DNA from: Pomacea canaliculata
Taxonomy: Eukaryota > Mollusca > Gastropoda > Architaenioglossa > Ampullariidae
NCBI RefSeq assembly: GCF_003073045.1
Contig: NC_037590.1
Location: forward strand, 16,336,778 to 16,400,777
Length of the DNA stretch: 64,000 nucleotides
Direction of reading: 5' to 3'
Position numbers and translations under genes: made by a program. Positions 50,104 to 61,153 of the stretch are shown here, one piece after another (position 1 is the stretch's first letter; the number at the start of each line of letters is the position of its first letter). Under the pieces are notes generated by a model. That model had not been told where the DNA came from. It searched no databases and saw only the letters and a program-made list of their open reading frames with translations.

Positions 50104-50455
50104 GACACTGGGAACATTTACATGGCTGATACAATTCTGGGGAAAGGCATTGCATTTTCCTGGAAATATGATGCATTTAATTTTAAATTCCTGAAATGTT
50201 AAGAAACAGCATCAAAATGGTTACATATGTGTAGAACATTTTACACAGCTGTAATTGTGTTGGAAAAAGTAAAATATTGAGTATAAGCCAAACTGGAGTT
50301 TGTTTTAAATAGGGTACGTGTGGCTATTTTGAGAACAAGCTAAAAAAGTAAAAATTACACCACAGAAGTGTCATTAAATCAAGTTACAATACATATATGT
50401 GTGTGTGTGTGCCTGCGGTGGGGGCGGGGGATGAGAGGATATATCGTGATCAGAG
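50104..50455 (+). repeat. Orphan copy of the dehydrogenase 3' flank
   Basis: This segment is very similar to the 3' flanks of copies 1 (about 40,755-41,065) and 2 (about 45,015-45,345), including TTCCTGGAAATATGATGC and a GATGAGAGG block near its end. The true 3' flank of copy 3 is different and lies before it. It marks the downstream edge of the array and probably derives from a deleted or recombined unit. Confidence 0.8.
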
Positions 50456-51167
50456 TTGACAAAAGAGTGAAAGAGGATATATAACGCTTTCTGTATAGTA
50501 AAAGATGATTTCCAATAAGCCATTGCAACTGGCAGTGTTATTCGTATGAACGCAAAATAAATGAGATTCTTTTTTTTTTAACTGCATGCTTGCGCAACTG
50601 TTAAGGTTGGGACGTGGGCGGTTTAAAGATCGCGGGGAAGCTGGATCGAGTGACGATATCTTTATTGTAGTCAATCCCACAAAACCATATTTCGATTCAT
50701 AAAAATAGCTTGTCACACAGACTTTTAAATTATTTAGCTAAAACCATCTTAGAAATAGTTATAAACAGCCGAAATACTAGCATTAAAAAAAAGTTTTCCT
50801 TGTCTGTCGTCGTTTCTCCTCAACACCTGAAAGCGATAGACCGCAGACTTCAGAAATTATATAAGTCTGTGTGATAGACATCCACGATGAAAAAATGACG
50901 ATTTCCTCTAAGTTTTAGTTTGACTTTGCACAGATTTTATACATAAACATATTTACACTTTCTGACATCCCATTTTTGCTAAACAGTTGCGAGGGATTTA
51001 AAAAATAAATTCTTAACCATATACAACAGCGAACTATCTGCGAGGTGTACTACTCCATTACAGGGGAGCTAACTGCATCGCGTACAACCTTTCCGGTGAT
51101 CGACTTCCGTCACGATAAAGAAGTCGAGTCGATAAATCTGGAGACACGATCAATATTTTATTAGGCT
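50456..51167. other. Spacer between the SDR array and TAB1
   Basis: No coding sequence was seen. It should contain the TAB1 promoter and 5' UTR. The sequence just before the ATG, about 51,040-51,167, is richer in CpG than its surroundings, but no TATA box or defined start site could be chosen. Confidence 0.4.
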
Positions 51168-54100
51168 ATGTCGAATGGCAGGTTGTCTAACGGAGGCGTC
51201 GGATCTCCACCCAGGTTAGAAATGCAGGTGAGTTTTCATACACATTTCGGTCATAAATCCTATAATTAACAAAGCGTATCATTTCCCGTTTCATTTGTTT
51301 GGTCTGCTTAGTAGAGAGCAGCAGCACTTGACATTACAGCTTAACCAAGATGATCACACAGACTAAGTAATGCTGAACCAGGGGGGCATGGGGGCAACAC
51401 AGATCGTGTTAATAAAAACTGACATGTATTCATTTAGTTTGCTGCATGCAGGGCCAGATAAGCTGGACTGACGACCTACCAGTGTGCCACCTTTCAGGTG
51501 TCGGACTGTCCACAAACCAAATATATCGTGAAGACGGAAACCGCAGAGAAGAACATGAGTGTGAAGATCGCAACTTCCATTTTAGGTGCATATTGCACGA
51601 GTTTTGTGTGTGTTTATGTTTGTGTGTGTGTGTGTGTGAGAGAGAGAGCGAGCACAATCCTGTGAGGGACTATAAGCATGAGTATATGAATGTAGCGTTT
51701 AGCTTGCAATGATAAGTGTGTCGTCTAGAAATAATAGTGATACATTTTTAACATAATAATTGAATGTGATTTTTAGTATTTTACTATTGCTGATGGGATA
51801 GGTCATAAGCTATTGCAGATAGGATAGGTCATAAGTTCTGAATACTTGTTACAGTAGCATTAGTAGATTTTTATCAGGGAATATTACAGTAAGAAGTCTC
51901 CTAATGCTATTTCATTCAAAGTTTTGAAGTTGTAAAGTTGATGTGAAAAAAATCAGTTCCCGGCCAGAATTACTTAAAAGTTTGCCTGTTTTCCCAATGT
52001 TTGAGGGTACTCCAGTTTCCTCCCATGTGTTTTGGTGTTATTTTTGTGACATGAAATATGTAGTAACTAAGCTCTTGTTTATATGAATATCAATTATCCT
52101 GTGGTAAAGTTAATTTTATGTGTAATTTCACTTTAAGTCAGGAAATCTGTTGATGACATTAAGTGAGGACTTACTGTATGCATGAAGGCACATAGTAAAG
52201 ATGAAAAGCAAATGGTTTATTTGTGTTCAAGTCACCTGTATTATTCCATTTCATTAAGGAAGTGATCAAAATCTTCAAAACTTTTCAGACATGCTGGAAA
52301 CTGTTATCTATATGGTGTATTTGATGGACACAATGGGAGCAGAGTAGCAGATTTCGCCGCTCAGAGAATGCCAGCTGAGCTGCTATTGGGTCAGCTGCAG
52401 AACAAAACAACAGATGCAGAAGTGCTAGAAGTGTTGCGACAGGTAGGTTGAACAAAGGAAAGTAATACTTAAGTCAAGGCATTAGATGCCTTTTCCACTC
52501 CTATTTCAAAAATTAAATGAGAAAATACTTTATTTAGCAATTTATAATTCTAGTATCATCATGTTAAGATAGGGGATGATTCAACAGTTATGATAATTGC
52601 AGGTATTTCAGATGTTGAGTTTTCTTTTGCTGTTTTAGATAAGTAGTAACATTTTAAAGCTGAAATAGATTGGTTCCATTTTGAATCTTACATTCTCCTA
52701 AGATAAATTTTATCACAATCTGTACTAGATTGAATATTTGCAATGTGATGTTATTTTGTCAAATTTCTGTATTTGCTGAGGAATTCGTTAAGTATACATT
52801 ATTTTCTCAAATTCAGCCTCAGTTAGAATAAATGTTTTCTTCACTTCCTGGCAAGTATTGAATTGCATGAGCTGCAACTCTTATTGCAGTGCTTTTAGGT
52901 GAACAAAGTGCACATCAACCGTATATATAAAGGCCTGCAGCACTAAAGCATTTTGAAGGCAAAAATAATTTAGATTTGTCTATTGTGCTTCTATTCCTGT
53001 TCATAGATTTGAAAACTGAAAAAGTATGTTGAGGTGGACTTGTATGGAAAATGGAAAAAAGAAAAAACGTCTTTTTAATGCAAATTACACTTGATAAAAC
53101 CATCATTGCTGTCTAGTCAAGCATGTTTTTAAAAATATGCTATTTCTTTATTTCAGGCTTTTCTTGCAGTGGAAAATGTCTATTTTGAGTCGACAGATGC
53201 ATTACTTGCTGAGAAGACGACAACACAGGATCGTTTGCCTGAGGTTTTACTGCAGATTTATATTTTCTCTTAATTTCATCTTTGAAATTATTTTATTGTC
53301 AACTCATTTTTAAATTCTTGTAAAATGAGGGGAAGACCCTTAATTGACTCCCTAGGATCATGCTGAGGATCTTGTCTAGAAGTGACTTTATTCTACAACC
53401 ATTTCACATTTTGATGATATTAAATATTCATGTTTATATGTTGTATAGTGGTAGTGTGCCATATATCCGAAAGTGGTGCACGTTTTTGCTTCAGAGTGTT
53501 ACTCCCACCTCCCCCACCACCCCCACACATATCTTCAACATCTATTTCACTTAAAAATCAACTCCAGATTATGTACAGATTAAGCTATTGCACACTCTGG
53601 GCTGTGCTAATTTTAATTCCATCATCACTTCATTCCTTAAGCTCCAAACAGTATTGTTTTGAAAATCTTACGTTTTAAAATTTATCTCATAAATAAGTTT
53701 TAATGTTAAGGATGAGATAGAAGTATTCTTTAGCTGTTCTGTGTATTCTGAAGACAGTATTTTGCATGCTGCATCAAGACATTAGTTTCTAACGTTAAAA
53801 GGCACAAAAAGCAGAAGTTTTGTAGTTGGCTTAATTATTTCCAATACTTTGTTTTTCTTTGCTTCAGGGCATAAAGGCATATGATGCCTATAGAAACTTT
53901 CCTGAGGTCGTAAACAAACTTCAGCAGCTAGAGAAGGAACTGTCAGGGGGAACTACTGCCACGCTGGTCTTGATCTACAACAATAAAATTTATGTTGCAA
54001 ATGTTGGTTAGTTTGGTTTTTACACATCTTCTTAAAAAAAGTGTTGAGGTTACTTACAAAATACAAATGCAATACAAAACATCTTTATTAATCCCTTCTG

Positions 54101-56261
54101 GGAAATCAACTAATTAATCTGCCATGTGAATATAACTTCAGACATTACATGATGATTACGTCTTAAAAAAACAAAATGGGAATGGGTGCCAGCTGCATGA
54201 GAACATTCAAAGATGTGTCTTAGCCATGATTCTGCTTAGTGGATGGGTGTTTATATGCAACTATTTAGGCTGCAGTAATTGCATCCTAAATGTACCAAGT
54301 ATTTGTCAGTTTGTTTTATCAAGTCTCTATAGTAGATTATCATGGGTACTTCTGATTGTCTGAAAGCTATATTTTAAACTCGCAGTTTTTTACTACAGTA
54401 AAGATGAAAATAAAAGGTCACTTTTCCTGAAATTCTTTTAGATTAATGTGGCATTTTTTATATCACTCTTTTATCAAGTTTTTCTGCCCCAGACCTGTTA
54501 CGTTTACAGTTTGCTTTCTCATTGTTCTTTTCTTGTACAAACAATGATCTTTGCTAGTGGTGAGAAAAGAAAATAATCTTCTAGGTAGTGAGTAGGAGGT
54601 TTGTTGTACTCCACTGGTTGGTTTAACTAGGAAGGGAAACAGATTTTCACATAAGGGGGAAAACCAAAAAGAAGTGCATTTTAGAAATTTAAAATTAACT
54701 TATAACATTACTTATTAAAAATAAGTACAATTTTGGCCTCATTTATCTTTGTTTTATTTTTGAAACAGGAGACACCAGAGTTTTGCTAGTAAAGACATCG
54801 CAAGAAAGCCTGACTATGCAGCAGCTTACCGTTGACCACACTCTAGCAAATGCACAGGAGTTGGCACGCCTGTCAGCTGTCGGATTGGATGTGGAAAAAC
54901 TCAAAACTTTAAACAAGATTGGCAATTCCAACTGTACACGTTGCATTGGTGATTACCATGTCAAAGGAGGCTACCGAGATATTGACTATTTGAGGTATGA
55001 ACTATAGTGTCTTTCTAGGGAAAATGGCAAATTTGTAAAATTGTAACAGTTTTAATCTTTAATGCTTCGCACTGACATTTAAAGGGAAGAAACACACCCT
55101 GATGAAGGTTGTTGCTATTGTCATGTTTTTTTCCAGGTTTATTTTATATTTTGTTTGCAAGTAAACGTTAACTACTGACAGTGATGATGATTTTAAATAT
55201 TTTATTGAATTTTTTTATCTATTCTCATGTCTATCTTAAGTTATCTATTTACACTATTTTTTGTTATATAAAGAATTAGCAAAAAAAAAAAATTAAAAGT
55301 TCAGAATTTGTCAAATGAATCTGAAATATTGCATACTCTGTTTTTAAGCTTCTAATATCAAATGCCATAAATTCAATTTTACTGCTTTTCTTTCAGCTGT
55401 GCAACCAAAGAACCAGTGATTGCAGATCCTTATGTAGATGGAGGTATTCCAGTAGATGAAAACTGTGCTTTCCTAATCATCATGTCAGATGGACTGTATA
55501 GAGCACTTGCTGATGCCACTGGCACAGAACGTGTCAATGTGGAAATTGCTGGGATGGTGATCACAGAGTTTTCTCAACAAACAACCCTCAATGGTGTTGC
55601 TCAGGCTGTGGTGGACAAAGTAGTGCGTATACACCATGACACTTTTATGACAGGAACACCACAGCAAAAGCGCCTATGCCAGAAAAGAGATGATATTACC
55701 CTGATGGTGCGTCAGTTCAAGTATCCCCTGTCCTCCACTCACAGTCCCACTGGAGTCCTTAGCTACCACTCCTCTGGCACTCCATTTTATCAGCCAAGAC
55801 CCCCAGCTCTTCATATACCTCAGAACACAAGTTCCTTCAGTTCTGGAGCAGGTAGTGGTGGTGAGAGTGCTGGGGACTCTCCCAAGACACCAACAAACTA
55901 TTTTGGTGCTGTGGGAAATATGGTAGCAAATAGCAGTGGTGCAACAGTTAGCAGCCTTTTCCCTCCCTCAGAATCAACTGTAGGGGGCAGAACCCAAACT
56001 AGCAGCAGCACCTGCACTAGTGAAGATTCTACCCAAAGCAGTGGAGAGGTGGGGCTGTTTCAGCACCGATCTCACGAACCTTACCTTGACCTGGATGAGG
56101 AAGGACGCATCAAACCATATGTGGACTTTAAAGAGTTTTATTTTGCCTTACAGAATATGACAGAAGAACAGCAGCAAGCACTGATGAATGAAATGCGACC
56201 ACGATCCATGTATGATCCCATACAGGAAGAAGCTGAACCAGTTAGCATGCCTGACCATTGA
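51168..56261 (+). CDS. TGF-beta-activated kinase 1-binding protein 1 (TAB1)
   Basis: Scaffold and activator of the MAP3K TAK1 in innate and stress signalling. Exons: 51,168-51,227; 51,452-51,585; 52,289-52,442; 53,157-53,243; 53,868-54,006; 54,769-54,994; 55,397-56,261, giving 554 residues. An N-terminal PP2C-like domain spans about residues 24-372. It is followed by a Ser/Gly/Thr-rich linker and a C-terminal PYVDFKEFYFAL (507-518) that matches the TAK1-binding helix of vertebrate TAB1. Human TAB1 is a pseudophosphatase. Here PP2C-like motifs are retained: FDGH (Asp77), GTTAT (173-177), VGDTR (Asp193), MSDG (Asp298) and RDD (Asp365). The exon 4 donor (GAG then GTTTTA) is weak, but the join LPE-GIK fits the family. 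The start exon is supported by phase and the SWTDDLP alignment. Confidence 0.93.
51606..51649 (+). repeat. TG/GA microsatellite in TAB1 intron 2
   Basis: A GTGTGT run passes into GAGAGA just after the exon 2 donor. It is ordinary simple sequence but may be length-variable. Confidence 0.8.
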
Positions 56262-58258
56262 CTGCCTTTTCAAAAAATCTCATAGAGCAGATTGGGGTTG
56301 CCTGTGGTTATTACAAAGAGAAAAAGTGCATTATAAAAGGAAGTTTATATAAATATATATTTTTAAGCAGAAAGTGGAATGTAATTTTTATATTATGATA
56401 AGACACTGTAAGATGTAAAGAAGTATCTAGGTTTGATAGCTATATGCAAATGCCTTAGTCAACTGCCCAAGTATGGAAAACATGTAAACATTTCTAGACT
56501 AAATTTGTTAATGCTGATTTTACTTTAATTTATTGACGATTTTATTTTATGGCATATTTGTACTTGATTTGTTTTTAGATTTAAGTAGCTTAAATGTGAG
56601 ATAAAAATTATTCACTTTTTATATTGAAGTTTTCTCTGAAAAAGAACAGTTTTATGAACTAAGGTTTGGAAAAAAAAAAAATCTGGAAAATTAAGGCATT
56701 GCTGTGATTAATGTCCTTACAATAGGGCAGAAAAAATGTTGAAAACTTACAACTTAAAATTATTTATTAAAATAGAAGAATAGAGAAGTTTAAGCATAAA
56801 ACTATTAGATCTGATGTTACATTTGAAGTTGTGTTTAAGTATTTTGCAAGATTTGCTATAAAACTGATACACGCCCTTTTTTTTAACCACTGTTATGGGT
56901 TTCAGTTAGCAGTTTGGTTCATATTTAAAGTGGCATCTAAAATGGGAAGCATTACATGTGTATTTATTGTGTCTTTGCCTCTCTTATTAATATTTTCTGT
57001 GATGTTTTTGTTTACAATATGATCATAATATTAGTGTTACTAACCAGTGCATAAAACATGGCTAATCTTGGCAAACAAATGGATATATAATTGTCAGCTC
57101 TAAGCCAAGTATTGTGGATCACCATCACACACAAGCATGTAATTTTAGTGTTGACTTCCTATTGAAATAGCTGCAAGCAAAATTCAGATACACAGCTTTG
57201 TTCATTGCTCACCCTTGCATTTATCTTTGTAAAGTTCAGTGACTTTTGGTTCAATACTTCTAATTTTAGTGCTTGAATGTGTAACATCATACCTTGTGAG
57301 GTTGATTTTCAAATAATTTTTGAGAAAGAATGCAATTCTTCACCATCCACCCCCTTAACAAAAAAAAAAGTAAAGGAACATTTACATTTTGTAGTGATAT
57401 CTAAATACATGAGTGTATCATAGCAGTCTGAAATAATCTGATGATAACTACTATATTGAACCCCTTAACTTACAGAGATTTTATTGATTAAATTGACAGA
57501 AACAACAATAGTAAAGTGTCTAATGTGTAGGATTCTGAGATGATTTGTCTACAGGTAGTGTGCTACATTTGACTGAACATAGCAATGTATACAGTTTTTT
57601 TAACTATGCAAACACCAGCTTATGGTTTGGGTACTTGAGTGTTATTTTTTTCCCCCATATTTTCTATCAATTTCTGTAGCTATAATTTATGATTAATTTA
57701 TCATTTGGTTGCTTGTATAAAGATGTTTCCTTAAATATTTCCAGCAATGTGAGTTTTATGACTTCTTTTTGATTCTTTATGCTTTGAGCAACAGTTGGTA
57801 ATTTTAAAAATGCACATTATTAATCTCACCACCTGCAGTGCAATGTTTAACCATGGACGTGATATTAGTTCGTGGCTTAACTACATGGACCAAGCACACT
57901 ATCAGTTTATCAATATAATCCGTCATGTACAATGTTGCTGTTGAAGAGGTGTGTCAGCTTGAGATTTGTACTACCTATAGCTGTGTTCGTAAGTACAAAC
58001 ATGTAGCTAAAGAGAACAACGCTTGTACTGTCCCATACAGAATTTCCATGCTGATTCAGAAACAATGATCGATAGTTGGTTGCTGTATTTGGTAGGAGTG
58101 CGAGTGTATGAACACATGGAGAGATCAATAGCATTATCTATAATAACAGGACTTTAAATATCACCACTAGAGAGGACTGAAACTTAGGAAGCAGTAAAAG
58201 CACTTAAAGATAGGTAAAGAATGCAAATGATCAAAATCTTTATACGGCACTGAATAAA
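56262..58258 (+). other. TAB1 3' UTR
   Basis: AT-rich sequence without coding content follows the TGA at 56,259-56,261. A consensus AATAAA lies at 58,253-58,258, about 180 bp before the probable DCUN1D3 promoter, and is a good candidate for the transcript end. Shorter 3' UTRs are possible. Confidence 0.45.
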
Positions 58259-58470
58259 GCGGTTTGTACACCTATGACTTGAGTTACGATCTGTTTTGGT
58301 TGCAAAGCAGCTTTATTAGTTAAAGAACGGGTGGAGTGGACATCTTTCCAGTTATTCAGCAGTAAAAGACACACGATCCAAGCATTCGCTGCATTTCAAT
58401 ACAACTGGATTCATTATTGGAAAAAAATTACTCCGCGGCTACACTTGAAAAGTTAGCTTTGCTTCTTGTA

Positions 58471-58658
58471 TGACGTCACACACAAACAGGAAGCCCTCGA
58501 AATCCACAGCTGAGCCTCTTTTGTGTGCAATTGTATCTGTTGTTGAGCAAAATTTCGTCAATCACATACGTATTGCAAGTAGATGATCATGGAAGAACTG
58601 CTGAGCTTCTAGTGATGCAGCCTTCGTCGTCGTGTGAAAACCTTGGCTCTCAGAAGGG
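58471..58658 (+). promoter_or_regulatory. Candidate DCUN1D3 promoter and non-coding first exon
   Basis: A perfect cAMP-response element TGACGTCA lies at 58,471-58,478. About 180 bp further on, AGAAGGG is followed by GTAAGG (donor at 58,659), which would end an untranslated first exon. The coding exon has an acceptor at 60,161-60,164 (TTTTTGCAG) and 35 bases of leader before the ATG, so an upstream leader exon is expected. The pairing of this donor with that acceptor is inferred. Confidence 0.4.
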
Positions 58659-60199
58659 GTAAGGAGGATCATGAAGTGTTTGTTCGTGTTGTCGCTGGTC
58701 CACCGGGCAACTTAATGTAGCGGTCAGAATCCTTTGATTACATTAAAGTGTGGCAGCAGTTCCTAAAACCATTTAATTACTTCATTGAAAATAGTTTTTT
58801 TTCCACATGGACATCTTCGATTGTTTCTTGCTTAAGTCGCAATTTTTGACGTGGTCAGTAAATTCAAAGCGCTGGTCTTGCTTAAAGGTTTTAACACTGA
58901 TGTCTGAATATTGTTGTTTGTTTCTTTTTCAGCCCCACCAAATTTTTGTGTGTAGAAAATCATATCACATCAACTAATGTGGATTGTTGGGATGATCACT
59001 ATCATTACCAAATCTTCTCAGATTTGCAGGGTCACATCAGCTAAAGTTTGTAAAAGACCATGTGCATTTTACAATATTTTATATGTTTTGTTAATAAGTT
59101 ACTAGTACCATCCTACAAAACATCAACAAATGGCTGAATATTAACTGCCATCATCATTTGCTCGTTAATCCCAATCAGACTATCCATACTCCCTTGCAAT
59201 CCCATAAAAACCTAAAAATCAAAATGATTTTACACGAACAGATGCTTTTGTGTGTTACTTGGTGTTACTTAAGGTAGGTTTATGGCTCTGCTTGTCTTTG
59301 TACATATATATATATCAGATCAACAGCTAGACACCACACTTTGTCTTGTCATATTTTGCTGCATAGTTATTTAATCAGCAACACTTTTACTCACCCTGTC
59401 TTAAAACCTGTGAATAGACCTACACTCTTTAACTCTTTCTACCTTTCTGTCAATTTGTAGAGCTTTTACTAAAAGTTTTCACCTGTCTAAAAGTTTTGTC
59501 CAATCATTTCTTTACTAATCATTTGGTCTTCAAATACATTAACATGTTAAAGACAGATTGCTGGATACCTTAGATACATAGCTCTTAAGAAGAAACAGGA
59601 AGTTTAATGCATCTTCCTGACATTGTGTTCCAAAACCTTACTCAGCATACATATTGATGAAAGAAACATTTGTTACAGTAGATTGTCAACAAGGAAGTTG
59701 TGAGACGAAAAGTAGATTGAATCACTTGTTCTTGACCTCTTAGATTGTTTTAAAAGGAAACTGTGTTCAGGATTTTATGGAAGAGATTAGTGATGTCAAA
59801 ACTTAGTTTCAAAATCCAGGATACTTACAGTATTACTTTCAAGTGAATTTTAGTGATTTTATAGGCAGCAGTTTGTATTTGGGTCTCTTTCAATATTATT
59901 TTACAAGACATTTCTGGGTGAGTTTTTCTCTTCTTCTGGATACAAATCATGTAATTTTACTTGTTTTTGCTATAGATGTTTTGGGTTGGAAGGATAATTT
60001 TTTTCCTCGTCCTAGACTTGAAAAATAATTACGTCTTATAAAAGAGTTGGCAAGTGCTTATTACTTTAAAAGGGAAACATATTTCTAACAAGAATGAGAC
60101 CACAAATTCTTATTACAGTATCAGGTTATGACCTAATGACAAAATCTGTGAAACGTTTTTGCAGGCAAGATAGGAGATGCATGTGTGAGGTAGGCGCTC

Positions 60200-61153
60200 A
60201 TGGGGAAGTGCCTGTCATGCTGTGAGAAGCCGGTGCCGCCCGGTGCCTCGCATGCCACTGCCAGCCAGCCTCTTCATGCACCACCTTTAGCAAGGCCGTA
60301 CACTGTACTGGCGCTTGACTCCAAGGAATCATCCAAGCTTCAGCAGCAGCATCTTTTACAGCAGACCCCACCAGGCCCAGCTGACAGTCTGATCAGTTCT
60401 GGTGGGCCAACATCTGCGGAGAAGAAAATGTTTACTCCTTACTCCAAGCTGCCTCCCACTAAGCGCTCAACAAATGGAGAGAGCAAACGTACACCAGTTG
60501 CTGCAGTTACTGGAGGTGGCAGTGGTGTGGGTGTAGGGCGGGAAATCTCAGAGGCTAAGATAGTTGCTCTGTTTGAGAAGTATCGGGATGAAGAAGAGGA
60601 TGCTATTTTGGAAGATGGCATGGAGCATTTCTTGTCAGACCTTGGTGTGCAACCAGATGAGTTTGTGGTGCTTTTGATTGCCTGGAAGTGCCAGGCTGCC
60701 ACCATGTGCCGATTTTCAAGAACTGAGTTTGTAAGGGGATGTCAGGCCATGCTTGCGGACTCCATCAAAAGCTTGCAAGGTCGCTTTCCAGAGCTGAAAG
60801 CAGAAGCTCGTGGGCGTCCAGAGTTCAAGGATTTGTACCGCTGGACTTACAAGTTTGGTCTGGACTCTGAAACAGGTCAGCGGACTTTGCCTTTGGACAT
60901 GGCTATCAGTCTCTGGAGGTTGGTTTTCTCCCAGAATTCTCCACCTGTCCTGGAGAGGTGGCTAGAGTTCCTGGAGAAACACTTAAACATCCGTGGCATT
61001 CCTAAAGATACGTGGGATATGTTTTTGAATTTCACAGAGCAAGTAGGGGAGGACCTTAGCTCATATGATGACACAGAGGCTTGGCCGAGTCTGCTGGATG
61101 ACTTCGTAGAATTTGAAAATGATCGTCAGAATCAAAACGTAAAGACTGACTAG
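60200..61153 (+). CDS. DCN1-like protein 3 (DCUN1D3), cullin neddylation co-E3
   Basis: Scaffold E3-like factor that promotes or restrains NEDD8 transfer to cullins, acting at membranes. One uninterrupted frame encodes 317 residues, against about 304 in human. The N-terminus MGKCLSCC has Gly2 for myristoylation and Cys4, 7 and 8 for palmitoylation, the mark of the DCUN1D3 subtype. A Pro/Ser/Gln-rich linker follows to about residue 112. The PONY (DCUN1) domain runs from about 116 to 305, with FEKYRDEEEDAILEDGME, then LIAWKCQAATMC, LYRWTYKFGLD, FSQNSPPVLERWL, DTWDMFLNFTEQVG and the terminal EAWPSLLDDFVEFE, all close to vertebrate DCUN1D3. The first ATG is in frame right after the acceptor at 60,164. 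No UBA domain is present, as expected. Confidence 0.95.
   Translation: MGKCLSCCEKPVPPGASHATASQPLHAPPLARPYTVLALDSKESSKLQQQHLLQQTPPGPADSLISSGGPTSAEKKMFTPYSKLPPTKRSTNGESKRTPVAAVTGGGSGVGVGREISEAKIVALFEKYRDEEEDAILEDGMEHFLSDLGVQPDEFVVLLIAWKCQAATMCRFSRTEFVRGCQAMLADSIKSLQGRFPELKAEARGRPEFKDLYRWTYKFGLDSETGQRTLPLDMAISLWRLVFSQNSPPVLERWLEFLEKHLNIRGIPKDTWDMFLNFTEQVGEDLSSYDDTEAWPSLLDDFVEFENDRQNQNVKTD

Larger units (their letters stand above)
36333..50455 (+). repeat. Tandem array of three dehydrogenase gene units plus a 3' remnant
   Basis: Three direct units of about 4.5 kb each contain a promoter-proximal block, six exons and a 3' flank. Unit 1 starts near 36,333, unit 2 near 41,070 and unit 3 near 45,640. 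Exons 1-4 and much of the introns are nearly identical between units, including non-coding sequence, so the duplications are recent or have been homogenised. Copies of the 3' flank end near 41,060, 45,350 and 50,455. The last is a remnant not attached to a full gene. Confidence 0.9.
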
